Origin: a virus
DNA length: 31,704 nt
IMG/VR virus record: IMGVR_UViG_3300044616_002294
Location: 1 to 31,704 of that record
Reading direction: 5' to 3' (one strand)
Every line of letters starts with the position of its first letter. Positions within the stretch are counted from its first letter, which is position 1. The notes below the pieces were generated by a model. It saw only the letters and a program-made list of their open reading frames with translations. It had not been told where the DNA came from and did no database searches. Shown here one piece after another: positions 8,726 through 16,376 of the stretch. The position numbers and the translations under genes are program-made.

Positions 8726-9324
8726 GCCGCACCTCCTTTTCCGTTCACAATCTCATCGATGTAATCGACGGCCTCCTCGGCCAGGTCGCGTGCCAGGATG
8801 TCGAAAGGGATCAGCGTCTTGTCCTCCTCCATGGTGATGGAAGCTTTGAGCCAGTAGGCGATCTCCCCGTCGGGGAAAACCAGCGCCTTGAACCGACCCG
8901 CCGCGCCGCCGAAGGGGACGAATTTCAGCGTCTCCTGGATCTCGCCCGGCCGCTTACCGTAGGTCTTGGCATTTGCCGGGATGGCGAGGAACTTCTTGCC
9001 CGCGCCGGGCTTGATCGTGTAGGTGCCGTACGCCGCCCGGAGCCTGCCCGCGCGCGGCAGCAGGATCACGGCCTCGGTCGCATCGCTCTGCGCCTCGATC
9101 TTCCGCGCCTGCTTCGCCAGGTGCTCCGTCGGCGATGCTCCCAGCCGGTTAGCGGTGCGGTGCGATTGGATGCCCGCGATGTCCACCCGCAGCTTTTCCT
9201 TTCCGAAAAGCGCGAGGCGGGCATGGATCTGCCGACGGTCTGCAACGGCATGGCGGAGCCGTTGCACGGCCTCCGCAGTCTCAGCGAGTCCATCGATGTT
9301 GGCGGTGACTTTGAGCGGGATCAT
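8722..9324 (-). CDS. virion morphogenesis protein (Mu gpG-like)
   Basis: The start ATG at 9324 overlaps the upstream stop by four bases, giving 200 residues (MIPLKVTANIDGLAETAEAVQRLRHAV...). The N-terminal helix, the middle segment HRTANRLGASPTEHLAKQA and a following beta-rich half containing GAAGRFKALVFPDGEIAYWL resemble tail-completion or gpG-type virion morphogenesis proteins, which join head and tail. The position between a minor head-like gene and the tail terminator supports this. I am unsure of the exact family. Confidence 0.45.
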   Translation of the reverse strand: MIPLKVTANIDGLAETAEAVQRLRHAVADRRQIHARLALFGKEKLRVDIAGIQSHRTANRLGASPTEHLAKQARKIEAQSDATEAVILLPRAGRLRAAYGTYTIKPGAGKKFLAIPANAKTYGKRPGEIQETLKFVPFGGAAGRFKALVFPDGEIAYWLKASITMEEDKTLIPFDILARDLAEEAVDYIDEIVNGKGGAA

Positions 9325-10259
9325 CTTGCTGTTGCCTCCACGTTGGTTCTCCGCGCCCTGGCTTCCGCCCATAGGGCTTTGCTCCTCGCCTTGCGTGCTT
9401 CCCGGCGCTCCGCCCGCGTGCTTCCGCCCGCCGTGGTGAGCTTGCCATCGGCGGTGACTTCCGCGCCTTCCTTCAAAACTTTCACCAGCTCCGGATCGAT
9501 GTCCTTGATGCTCATCACCGGATCCGCGTAGGGCAGCTCCCCGGCGATCACGCGCGGCCTGGTCTCCCCGCGCAGCCATTCGTCGATGCTTTCGCCCGCC
9601 GGCCCCGTGATTCCCAGCTCCTCCACCTCGCCGCGCAAAACCTCGCGCCAGCCCATCCCGGAATTAAAAGCGAAGGGCGGATGGTCCACATCGAGCGCGT
9701 CGTCGAAATTCCCGGACGATCCCAGCTCGCCCCACACCGGATCGCCTTTCAGCGCGATCATCTTCCCGCCGATGTCCTTGCCCCCCGCGATCACCCACCG
9801 TGCAGGCCAATCCCTCGGAACCCGCACCGGCACGATCCGCACCAGCTCCCATGCCGGAGCTACCGCCAGCCGAGCCGGTACGTGCCCGCGCAGTTGTTCG
9901 CCCGCACCCGCCAGCAGATCCGCCTGGGTGCGAACGATGAGGTCGAGGCGACGGAATGAGGATAGATCCTCCAGTGATCCCCGCACCGCAGGCGGCACCT
10001 CGCCCACCGGCGTGTCCGGAAAACCGCCTTCCGGCGTATAGCCTACAGCGCGAAGTGTCTGCAAAAGTGTCCATCGCGCCGATGCCTCATCCAGCTCCCC
10101 GTTCGCGATCGAGATGGCCACCTTCTTCAGCGTCGACAGGAAATCCGCATTCGCCACCCTCGCGGAAAACACGGAACCGGCCAGCAGATCCTTTGCCATC
10201 CGCTCCCGGATCTCCGCCGTGCCCAGCGTGGTTGGCAGAATGTCCCGGAGCCTCGCCAC
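9321..10259 (-). CDS. putative minor head / MuF-like protein
   Basis: The product has 312 residues. The N-terminal half (LPTTLGTAEIRERMAKDLLAGSVFSARVANADFLSTLKK) is helical and resembles minor head proteins of the MuF/SPP1 gp7 type. A conserved-looking central segment (RDWPARWVIAGGKD, ALKGDPVWGELGSS, PPFAFNSGMGW) follows, then an Arg/Ala-rich tail. In Mu, MuF follows the portal gene. Here it lies after the DUF1320 connector, so either the order is rearranged or this is another connector. The start is uncertain. GTG at 10259 is used here, but homologous-looking sequence continues upstream in frame (LSEELTFDAAR), and only a CTG codon would be available there. Confidence 0.45.
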   Translation of the reverse strand: MARLRDILPTTLGTAEIRERMAKDLLAGSVFSARVANADFLSTLKKVAISIANGELDEASARWTLLQTLRAVGYTPEGGFPDTPVGEVPPAVRGSLEDLSSFRRLDLIVRTQADLLAGAGEQLRGHVPARLAVAPAWELVRIVPVRVPRDWPARWVIAGGKDIGGKMIALKGDPVWGELGSSGNFDDALDVDHPPFAFNSGMGWREVLRGEVEELGITGPAGESIDEWLRGETRPRVIAGELPYADPVMSIKDIDPELVKVLKEGAEVTADGKLTTAGGSTRAERREARKARSKALWAEARARRTNVEATAR

Positions 10260-10296
10260 ACGGGCCGCATCGAATGTAAGTTCTTCGCTCAGTCTT

Positions 10297-10638
10297 TCAG
10301 GGTTTCAGTTCGCCGGGGTCATCGCCGATCTCCCGGCGCAGGATCATTTCCGCGTCCTCGATCTTCCTCAGCGCGAGAGCGCGGAGCGGGGATGTGTGCT
10401 TTGAAATTCTCAGGAAATCCGCGATGGCATTGAGCTGGGTGATGATGTCAGCATCCTCGCCCGCCCAGACCTCCAGCCCGTCCGCCCGCTCCGCGAGCTT
10501 GTCCGCGTTCACGCCGCAATCATGGGCCTCGCGGGGGCACTTCCGGTTCGAGCGTGCCGATGTTGCTTCGCGCACCGCCTGGCGGCGCACGGTGCGGATC
10601 TCGGCAAGCAGGCCGGTGATGGGTGGCAGGGTTTTCAT
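10297..10638 (-). CDS. small head-tail region protein of unknown function
   Basis: The product is 113 residues from the ATG at 10638, which overlaps the preceding stop by four bases. It is helical and charged, with two cysteines (CPREAHDC). It is encoded between the DUF1320-like connector and the MuF-like gene, so a head-completion or connector role is plausible but not shown. Confidence 0.55.
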   Translation of the reverse strand: MKTLPPITGLLAEIRTVRRQAVREATSARSNRKCPREAHDCGVNADKLAERADGLEVWAGEDADIITQLNAIADFLRISKHTSPLRALALRKIEDAEMILRREIGDDPGELKP

Positions 10639-11078
10639 AGTCCTTTGAGTTGATCCCGCCCCGCGATGCGCGTCCGGCTGGAAAGGGTTTCTGTGCGTGC
10701 CGAGGCTCCGGTCTCTTCCGTCACGCCGGTCGGCGCTTCGATGCCGACCTTGCACTCTGACACGCGCTCGAAGAAGCGCATCGCGGTCTTGTATTCCGTG
10801 CGCCTGTCCTCGCCCACCTCGGAGTCCACGCGGGTAAGCATCCGGTAGCGGATGATGGCGAGCAGATGATGCACCACGCGATCCGGCACCGTGCTGCCCT
10901 CGGCCAGCGAGTTCGTCGCGCAATCCGCGATGTGCGCCCGCGCCTCCTGCACCGCCGTCTCCGTGATGTCGGCAAGTGGATCCTGCCCGTCCGCAATCGC
11001 GGCCAGGTTGTATGCATCCAGCTCCGGGGAACTCATCGCCCCCTTTACGTCCGCTTCTGTGATCGTTCTCCACGCCAT
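10635..11078 (-). CDS. head-tail connector, Mu gp36-like (DUF1320)
   Basis: The 147-residue protein starts MAWRTITEADVKGAMSSPELDAY. It contains the helical pattern typical of Mu gp36-type proteins (VQEARAHIADCATNSLAEGSTVPDRVVHHLLAIIRYRMLTR), which form a ring under the portal. It is the first gene after the major capsid gene and its hairpin. Homology to the DUF1320 family is judged from sequence pattern and synteny. Confidence 0.65.
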   Translation of the reverse strand: MAWRTITEADVKGAMSSPELDAYNLAAIADGQDPLADITETAVQEARAHIADCATNSLAEGSTVPDRVVHHLLAIIRYRMLTRVDSEVGEDRRTEYKTAMRFFERVSECKVGIEAPTGVTEETGASARTETLSSRTRIAGRDQLKGL

Positions 11079-11084
11079 CTCTTT

Positions 11085-11117
11085 TTAGAATTTAGAATTT
11101 AGAATTTCGTGCTTCGG
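11085..11117. repeat. TTTAGAATT-type intergenic spacer element
   Basis: This is an imperfect tandem of the 8-mer TTTAGAAT ending in GTGCTTCGG, just upstream of the connector gene start. A second copy of the same composite (TTTAGAATTTAG then TGCTTCGG) lies at 16352-16372 in another late-operon gap. It resembles dispersed host intergenic spacers and may carry no phage function. Confidence 0.6.
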
Positions 11118-11126
11118 TGCCGGTGA

Positions 11127-11156
11127 TGCGCTCCACGCCGTGAAGCGTGGAGCGCA
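11127..11156 (-). terminator. 12-bp GC-rich hairpin after the major capsid gene
   Basis: Perfect 12-nt arms (TGCGCTCCACGC and its complement) enclose a 6-nt loop, starting 16 bases downstream of the capsid stop on the minus strand. No T-run follows, so it is not a classical intrinsic terminator. It may instead protect the capsid mRNA 3' end or attenuate downstream expression. It could also be a dispersed REP-like host element. Confidence 0.5.
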
Positions 11157-11171
11157 CGAACCGGAACCGCC

Positions 11172-12188
11172 TTACGTGAGGGTCGGTGCTGTCTTGCGGA
11201 TGCCCAGCGAGCTGGTCAGGTCGATGGAGCTGTAATGCTCAACCGTGATCGCCGTGCGCTTGAGGATCGGCGTGATGTAAACGCGGAACATGCCGCCGCC
11301 CGGCACCGCAGTGACGAAGCGTTTGATGTTGCTCGGATCGTTCGGCATGGCACCGGCCTTCGCGTAGTAAGAGAAGACCTTGTTGTCGCCGACCTTGGTC
11401 TTCGCTGTGGCGCTGGCCTGGTAGCGGATCTTCGCCTTAACGACTTTCTCCACTCCGAGCAGCTCGGCGAGTTGTTCCGGCGTGAGGTTGCGCGTCTGGT
11501 GGCGGGCGGCATTGCTGCCCACGCCCAGGCTCAGGAAGCGGCGCAGCCAGGCACCGCCGCAGAATACGACGACGTTGCCATCGATGCCGCGTGCGTCGCC
11601 GCCGAGTTCGAGGTCGGCTGCGATGTTACCGTCCGGATCCGCCGAGGCGTTCGATCCGCCCCAGTTCGGGGTGAGGGCGGTGTCGTTCGCCTCAAGCAAC
11701 GCTTCCGTCCGGTAAATCTCCGTGCGGAGAAGACGGTTGCGGAGGTTAGTGACCGCGCGTTGTTGCACGGCTGGATCCTCGCCGCCCTGGTCGTTGTCCA
11801 GGATCATGGTGAGACCTTTGTTCGCGGTGCGTCCGTTGACCTGTGTGCCTTTCGGGCGGATGTTTGCAAACTCTCCGCCGATTTCGCGGATGTCCTTATC
11901 CGCAAGCATGGCCTGGAAGCTCGCGGTGTCATCCGCTTTCAGGTAGGTGAACGCGCGTCCGACGGGAACCGATGGGGCCATGGCCTCAAGGATCACGTCG
12001 AGACCTTCTTCGTCCGGCGTATCGGCTACGAATTCCGAAAGCGGCTCGGACAGGTGTGCCGAGTCGAAGTTCGCATCGTTGGCCGCGAGGATGATGCCGC
12101 TTTGGGCATCGGTGGTGAACGATCCGAAGAGTTGCGTCGAATCGTTGAGGAGTGCGGAATTGCCCGCGAGCATGAGTAACTTTTTCAT
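11172..12188 (-). CDS. major capsid protein (Mu gpT-like)
   Basis: The 338-residue protein follows the protease/scaffold and decoration genes. The sequence includes PVGRAFTYLKADDTASFQAML, LLRTEIYRTEALLEAND and the late beta segment FVTAVPGGGMFRVYITPIL, consistent with an HK97-fold capsid protein. The N-terminal region (MKKLLMLAGNSALLNDSTQLFG) may be trimmed by the prohead protease. Its position between the protease/scaffold and the DUF1320-like connector is the standard place for the capsid gene in Mu-like phages. Confidence 0.75.
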   Translation of the reverse strand: MKKLLMLAGNSALLNDSTQLFGSFTTDAQSGIILAANDANFDSAHLSEPLSEFVADTPDEEGLDVILEAMAPSVPVGRAFTYLKADDTASFQAMLADKDIREIGGEFANIRPKGTQVNGRTANKGLTMILDNDQGGEDPAVQQRAVTNLRNRLLRTEIYRTEALLEANDTALTPNWGGSNASADPDGNIAADLELGGDARGIDGNVVVFCGGAWLRRFLSLGVGSNAARHQTRNLTPEQLAELLGVEKVVKAKIRYQASATAKTKVGDNKVFSYYAKAGAMPNDPSNIKRFVTAVPGGGMFRVYITPILKRTAITVEHYSSIDLTSSLGIRKTAPTLT

Positions 12189-12215
12189 AATTTCTATTCT
12201 TACGATGGGGTTGGA

Positions 12216-12695
12216 TTATGCGAAGACGAGGCGAACAGGCACGCAGTCCTGCACCTCAATGATGTCTCCATCCGCAGCGGCTGACGTGAGTGTGGTGCCG
12301 ACGAGATAGACGGTTACGCCGGTCGGCGTGTCCTGCACCTTGCCAGCGGCAGCTGTGAAGACCTGCTTGCCTGCGGTGATCGCCTCCGAGGCAACCATTT
12401 TCTTGGTGGGACCCTTGCCGAGCAAGAGCAGGGCTTGGCCTTCGCCAATGGCGGCTTCCACGTTATCCACGGTGCCGAGCGGGCAGGTCGTGGCGTTGTT
12501 GACGGCGATGCCGTTGTCGGTCGCGCCTTGCTGCCAGAGCAGGTGGCGGGCGGTGACGGCGGCGTCGTTTTTGCGGCGCACGGAGGCGTCATGGGTCTCG
12601 ATGGCCGCGTCGTAGGTGTTCGCCGCGAGGCGCAAGCCCCGGATGGCAGACACCAGCGCAGCAACCGCGATGATGATGTGTGTTTTCAGTTTCAT
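12216..12695 (-). CDS. capsid decoration/stabilisation protein (DUF2190-like)
   Basis: The product has 159 residues. The C-terminal half (VFTAAAGKVQDTPTGVTVYLVGTTLTSAAADGDIIEVQ) has the small-barrel pattern of DUF2190-type capsid decoration proteins. The N-terminus has a hydrophobic stretch (HIIIAVAALVSAI) that could resemble a signal segment but is more likely part of the fold or trimmed. It is encoded between scaffold and major capsid, as are head decoration proteins in many phages. Confidence 0.55.
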   Translation of the reverse strand: MKLKTHIIIAVAALVSAIRGLRLAANTYDAAIETHDASVRRKNDAAVTARHLLWQQGATDNGIAVNNATTCPLGTVDNVEAAIGEGQALLLLGKGPTKKMVASEAITAGKQVFTAAAGKVQDTPTGVTVYLVGTTLTSAAADGDIIEVQDCVPVRLVFA

Positions 12696-12771
12696 GTGTT
12701 CTATGTTTTCTTTTTTTGGGGTGCGTGTTGCTATGCTACCGATCCGTCACGCGGCGGGATCGGAAGAGTGT

Positions 12772-13380
12772 TTAGGCCTTACCGAAAAGCTCCGGGTTCT
12801 TCTTCTGCGCCCGCTGCCAGGCGAGGCGCTTCCGCTCCCCGAGGCTTTGGTTCGGGTTGGTGGCCTGAAATTCGCTTTCCACGAGCTGCGCACGCTCCTC
12901 GCGGGCGGCTTTGCTCTCGTCGTTGGCCGCGAGCACCATGCGGCTCTTCGCGCTGCCCAGGTCGCCGGTCGCGCTGGCGGTCTTCACCTTCGGGGCGGCG
13001 GCGTTGAGTTCCTTGAGTGCATCGGTGAAATCGTTCGCGGCGAGGATCTCGGTCACCTTCGCGTCCTTCTCGGCGGGAGTGATCTTCCCGGCGGCGATGG
13101 CGGAGTCCACGGCATTCGCGGCGGCGGTGGCGAGGTGACCTTCGAGCACGGTCACCTTCTTGTTCGCGGCTTCCTTCTCCTCCTCGGCGAGCCTGGCCTT
13201 TTCCTCGGCGGCTGCTTTTTCCTCCTCCGCCATTTTCAGAGCATCGGGATCCGGAGCTTCGGGCTTCTCCGCATTCGCTGCGGCCTCGGCGGCTTCCTTG
13301 AGGGATGCGATTTTTGCCAGCGCATCCTCAGCGGTGGCACCTTCTTCAAGCCCGAGGGCTGCTAGCAGTTCTGGATTCAT
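12772..13380 (-). CDS. nested scaffold protein (Mu gpZ-like internal start)
   Basis: The in-frame ATG at 13380 begins MNPELLAALGLEEGATAEDALAKIASL. This closely matches the style of the internally started Z scaffold in Mu (from memory). It would give a 202-residue coiled-coil protein identical to the C-terminal half of the protease fusion. No strong ribosome-binding site is visible, only AGAAG a few bases upstream, so independent translation is inferred. Confidence 0.5.
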   Translation of the reverse strand: MNPELLAALGLEEGATAEDALAKIASLKEAAEAAANAEKPEAPDPDALKMAEEEKAAAEEKARLAEEEKEAANKKVTVLEGHLATAAANAVDSAIAAGKITPAEKDAKVTEILAANDFTDALKELNAAAPKVKTASATGDLGSAKSRMVLAANDESKAAREERAQLVESEFQATNPNQSLGERKRLAWQRAQKKNPELFGKA

Positions 13381-13968
13381 ATCTTCTTGGTTGGTTTGAG
13401 ATTGTTCTTCTGACTCCTGACCTCTGACCTCTGATTCCTCATATTCATTGGCGAGAGCAGGGACGGGGATGTTCGGATCATTCGTGAGACCCATGGACTT
13501 GAATGCAACGGGCTGGATCCCGCCCTTCACCGGGCGCGTCCACCAGAGCGGGGAGTAGTATTTGAAGTGGGCGTTCTCCACGAGTTCGCGCCCGGCCTCG
13601 CTCCATTTCACGGACAGCCGCATTCCGGTTTCCTCGGGGATCATGTTTTCCACCCAGCCGTAAGACTTCTTGTCGGTGTCCTTTGATCCGGGAAGATCCG
13701 GATGTCCGATGTAAACCGGATAGGAGGGACTCTCCCCGAGCGCCCAGCTCACCAACCGCTTCACAAGGCCGTTATGATTCGCGGCGATCCTCTCGGCGGC
13801 AGCACGGTCGAATTTCTGCTTGCCCAGCTTGTGCGGATAATCCCCGTAAGGCACGAAAAACGAATCTCCCTGGAGGATCGCAAATGGGCTGCAATTCTCC
13901 GTAGCGTTCGCCAGGAGCGTGACATCGGCGGCATCGTTCGCCGCGAGGGTGAGGTGGTCAGTTTTCAT
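12772..13968 (-). CDS. prohead protease-scaffold fusion (Mu gpI-like)
   Basis: The product has 398 residues. Residues 25-170 resemble the Mu I protease (peptidase U35), with candidate catalytic His in YIGHPD (residue 89) and Ser in YYSPLWW (139). A low-complexity linker at 175-195 (EYEESEVRGQESEEQSQ) joins a highly charged coiled-coil scaffold half (197-398). An internal ATG at 13380 would make the scaffold alone. The 5' end overlaps the portal 3' end by 11 bases. The protease would mature the prohead and degrade the scaffold. Confidence 0.7.
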   Translation of the reverse strand: MKTDHLTLAANDAADVTLLANATENCSPFAILQGDSFFVPYGDYPHKLGKQKFDRAAAERIAANHNGLVKRLVSWALGESPSYPVYIGHPDLPGSKDTDKKSYGWVENMIPEETGMRLSVKWSEAGRELVENAHFKYYSPLWWTRPVKGGIQPVAFKSMGLTNDPNIPVPALANEYEESEVRGQESEEQSQTNQEDMNPELLAALGLEEGATAEDALAKIASLKEAAEAAANAEKPEAPDPDALKMAEEEKAAAEEKARLAEEEKEAANKKVTVLEGHLATAAANAVDSAIAAGKITPAEKDAKVTEILAANDFTDALKELNAAAPKVKTASATGDLGSAKSRMVLAANDESKAAREERAQLVESEFQATNPNQSLGERKRLAWQRAQKKNPELFGKA

Positions 13969-16219
13969 CGGTCTCTGTGAGTGCGGTTAGAAGCTCGACT
14001 CCCATGGCCTCCGCCAGCGCGGTGCTTTCGAGGAAATCCGGCATGTCCTTGGAAATCTTTTTCAGCGCCGCCTTCATCGCCGCCTCATCGCCCGCGTTGA
14101 ACGCCGCAAACAGCGCATCGCCCAGAGGTTGCAGATCCGCTGCAAGGGAGATGCGGAGCTTGTCCGTTTGGAAATATGCGGCTTCGTTGGCTATACCTAC
14201 CACGCCCGCCGCGTTTTCGGTAGGCTCCCCGGAAGATGCCGAGGATGACTGATCAAAACGGCGGGACAAAGGGATCAGTCTACCAGATGTATCCCTTTTG
14301 AACACATTGTTATCACTGCCGAATTTAGAATAACTAGTATATGTCTCGGGCTTTCTGACTACATCCAAAACGACAGCATCACCTAAGACGGTCTCACCCA
14401 AATCTTCACCGCCCTGCGCCGAACTACCTGAGATAAGAGCAGGCTGTTGTCCAGAATAAGATCCCCCAGTTTTTTTGCCAAAGCCCTTCGGATTGATACC
14501 CATCAAGTTCATCGCCCGCACCATTGTTTCCCGATCTCCTTCAACTAAAATGGATGAAGTTCCGGGCAACTCTTCTTCTGTTCGATTACCATCAACCCAG
14601 ACCGCCGAATTCCGAAGATTTTCACCGACAACAACCGTGTGCCCGTCTATCGCCCGTATTCCGTAATAATTATTACCTCCGTCTGCTTCAATAGCGCTGA
14701 TGAACCTATCTGTGATTTTTTCAGCTTCTAGCTTGGCTGCTTGGTTCAATAGTTCGATAGCAGAATCCTTGTCTCCACGCTCTACAGCACCAAGATACGC
14801 AGCATCCATTTCGGGGGTGACGGCAGAATCAACCGGCAGGGTTCCGTCACCAATGTCTGCCCCACCGGGCGTTTTGTTGTCGATGCCATGGGATTTATCT
14901 GATAATGCGCCTTTTGTCCACCTCCCGCCGTCAGGTTCACCCTTCGGTGCCCGCGCCTGGAGAGGATTGTAAGCATTCTCAGCCGCAATATCTTCCTCCG
15001 TCTTCTCTTTCTCTGGTTTCTGGTATCTGGTCTCTGGCTTCTCAGCTTCTTCCACAATCTCCCGCCCATAGCGCTCCGCTAGATCCGCCGGATCCTGCTT
15101 CACGCCCAGCTTCACGAGTCCGGTGTCAATCGCCAGATCGCGGGTGAGGTCTTCGTCGCCCGGTGGATTCACCACGATGTAGGCCGCCGGTTTCTCATCG
15201 CCATGCACCATGCGGATCACCAGCCGGTCGAGCTGCGTTTGCAAGGTTTCGGAGATCATCGCGCAATCGTCCTGAAGAAGCGCATCGGTTTCCTCGGCCT
15301 GCGGGTTCGAGCCGGTGCCTTCACTGCGGGAAATGGTGGAGAGGTCTCCGCCGCGCACCAGGGTGGCGATGGCTCTGTCCATGTATTCGATGATGGACAT
15401 CGGCGGCAGCGTGCCGGAACTCGGCGTCTGCATGATCTCGATGGGGTTCTTGATCGAACCGTCGTCCGAGTAGGTGACGCCCACCCAGTCCGAAGCGTAG
15501 GCCAGCACGGAATCGCGCATGGCGCGGCCTTCGTCGCTGTCCTTCTGCGCGCTCGTCCGGCCAAGCACGCCCGGCACGGAGAATTTCTCCGAGAAGGAGA
15601 TCAGATCCTGCACGCCCAGCCGCTTGAACTGATAAAGGATCGAAAGCGCCTCGCCCAGCCCGTCGCCCACCGTGATCATCCAGCCGTCCTCTTCCAGCGG
15701 CATCCCGTCCGAGCGGTTCTCGACGCCGACGAATTTGAGCTTCCCGGTGCGGTTCTCGAAAAAGTAGAGCGGCACCCGGCGCAGCTCGGCGGTCATGCCT
15801 CCCTCGGAGGGCTTCCAGATGATCTCATGCACCGCGTATTTCTGGAGCACGGCATCCATCATCTGCCGCAGCAGGCCGGACATGCCGGTGCGCACGTTGC
15901 CGTCCGTCGCGTCGGTGGTGGTGAGGTTGTTGTAGAAATACAACAGCGTTGCCTTGTGCGCCTCGGCGTTCGGATCCTCCGCGTCCGGGACGATGATCTG
16001 CCAGTCCCGCCGCGCCACCGCCGCACGGCGCTTGCCCATCACCGATTTGATGATCGCCTCGCGCCCCTCAATCGTCTCGAAAATCAACGCCGCATCCCGC
16101 AGCCAACCCGCCGCCCACTGGTCAAGCGCGGACGCGAGCCGCTCCGGTGTCAGCGACCGCAGCGGATTGAAGCGCGTCTGCCTCCAGCGCAGCCCAAGGC
16201 TCTCCATGCCGATATTCAC
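13958..16219 (-). CDS. DUF935 portal protein carrying an inserted cargo-like module
   Basis: The start is GTG at 16219, chosen for a strong ribosome-binding site (AAGGAGGT on the minus strand, 16225-16232). The product has 753 residues. Residues 5-410 are the Mu gp29-type (DUF935) portal core (SLTPERLASALDQWAAGWLRDA; SEKFSVPGVLGRT). Residues 423-656 are an unexpected module opening with RAPKGEPDGGRWTKG, containing DAAYLGAVERGDKDSA and closing with GRLIPLSRRFD. Residues 681-753 (DKLRISLAADLQPLGDALFAAF...) resume a portal-like helical C-terminus. The DNA of the module (about 14250-14900) is much more AT-rich than its flanks. The portal forms the ring through which DNA enters and leaves the head. 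Confidence 0.75.
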   Translation of the reverse strand: MNIGMESLGLRWRQTRFNPLRSLTPERLASALDQWAAGWLRDAALIFETIEGREAIIKSVMGKRRAAVARRDWQIIVPDAEDPNAEAHKATLLYFYNNLTTTDATDGNVRTGMSGLLRQMMDAVLQKYAVHEIIWKPSEGGMTAELRRVPLYFFENRTGKLKFVGVENRSDGMPLEEDGWMITVGDGLGEALSILYQFKRLGVQDLISFSEKFSVPGVLGRTSAQKDSDEGRAMRDSVLAYASDWVGVTYSDDGSIKNPIEIMQTPSSGTLPPMSIIEYMDRAIATLVRGGDLSTISRSEGTGSNPQAEETDALLQDDCAMISETLQTQLDRLVIRMVHGDEKPAAYIVVNPPGDEDLTRDLAIDTGLVKLGVKQDPADLAERYGREIVEEAEKPETRYQKPEKEKTEEDIAAENAYNPLQARAPKGEPDGGRWTKGALSDKSHGIDNKTPGGADIGDGTLPVDSAVTPEMDAAYLGAVERGDKDSAIELLNQAAKLEAEKITDRFISAIEADGGNNYYGIRAIDGHTVVVGENLRNSAVWVDGNRTEEELPGTSSILVEGDRETMVRAMNLMGINPKGFGKKTGGSYSGQQPALISGSSAQGGEDLGETVLGDAVVLDVVRKPETYTSYSKFGSDNNVFKRDTSGRLIPLSRRFDQSSSASSGEPTENAAGVVGIANEAAYFQTDKLRISLAADLQPLGDALFAAFNAGDEAAMKAALKKISKDMPDFLESTALAEAMGVELLTALTETDEN
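14252..14953 (-). other. low-GC module embedded in the portal gene
   Basis: This segment encodes portal residues 423-656. Its edges carry two motifs I associate with phage-borne polymorphic-toxin or MuF-type cargo proteins: an Arg-Pro-Lys-Gly-x-Pro-x-Gly-Gly-Arg-Trp-Thr element, and a Gly-x-x-Ile-Pro-Leu-Ser-x-Arg-Phe element. The interior (residues about 490-610) is unrecognised. It has a strand-rich part (GHTVVVGENLRNSAVWVDG) and a helix (DRETMVRAMNLMGINP). Confidence 0.6.
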
Positions 16220-16351
16220 AGCGCACCTCCTTTGCCATCGCGCCACGAAGCCCTTGCACAGCGTTGCAAGCGGCTTTTTGCGCGATTATCGCCCGTTCCT
16301 TCGGAAAAGTTAGATACCCCCCTAAAATCGCCTCCTACAGCTCTTTTTTCG

Positions 16352-16372
16352 GATTTAGAATTTAGTGCTTCG
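16352..16372. repeat. second copy of the TTTAGAATT...TGCTTCGG spacer
   Basis: This is a shortened copy of the composite spacer at 11085-11117, in the same orientation. It lies just past the terminase stop (16377 on the minus strand), in the 157-base gap before the portal start. The rest of the gap shows nothing recognisable apart from the portal ribosome-binding site. Confidence 0.55.
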
Positions 16373-16376
16373 GATT

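Noticed and set aside
11085-16372. Internal TTTAGAATT chains as additional transposase binding sites
   Set aside because: They contain the same hexamer as the end sites, but occur as tandem filler between genes with none of the longer flanking match. They fit the spacer families better.
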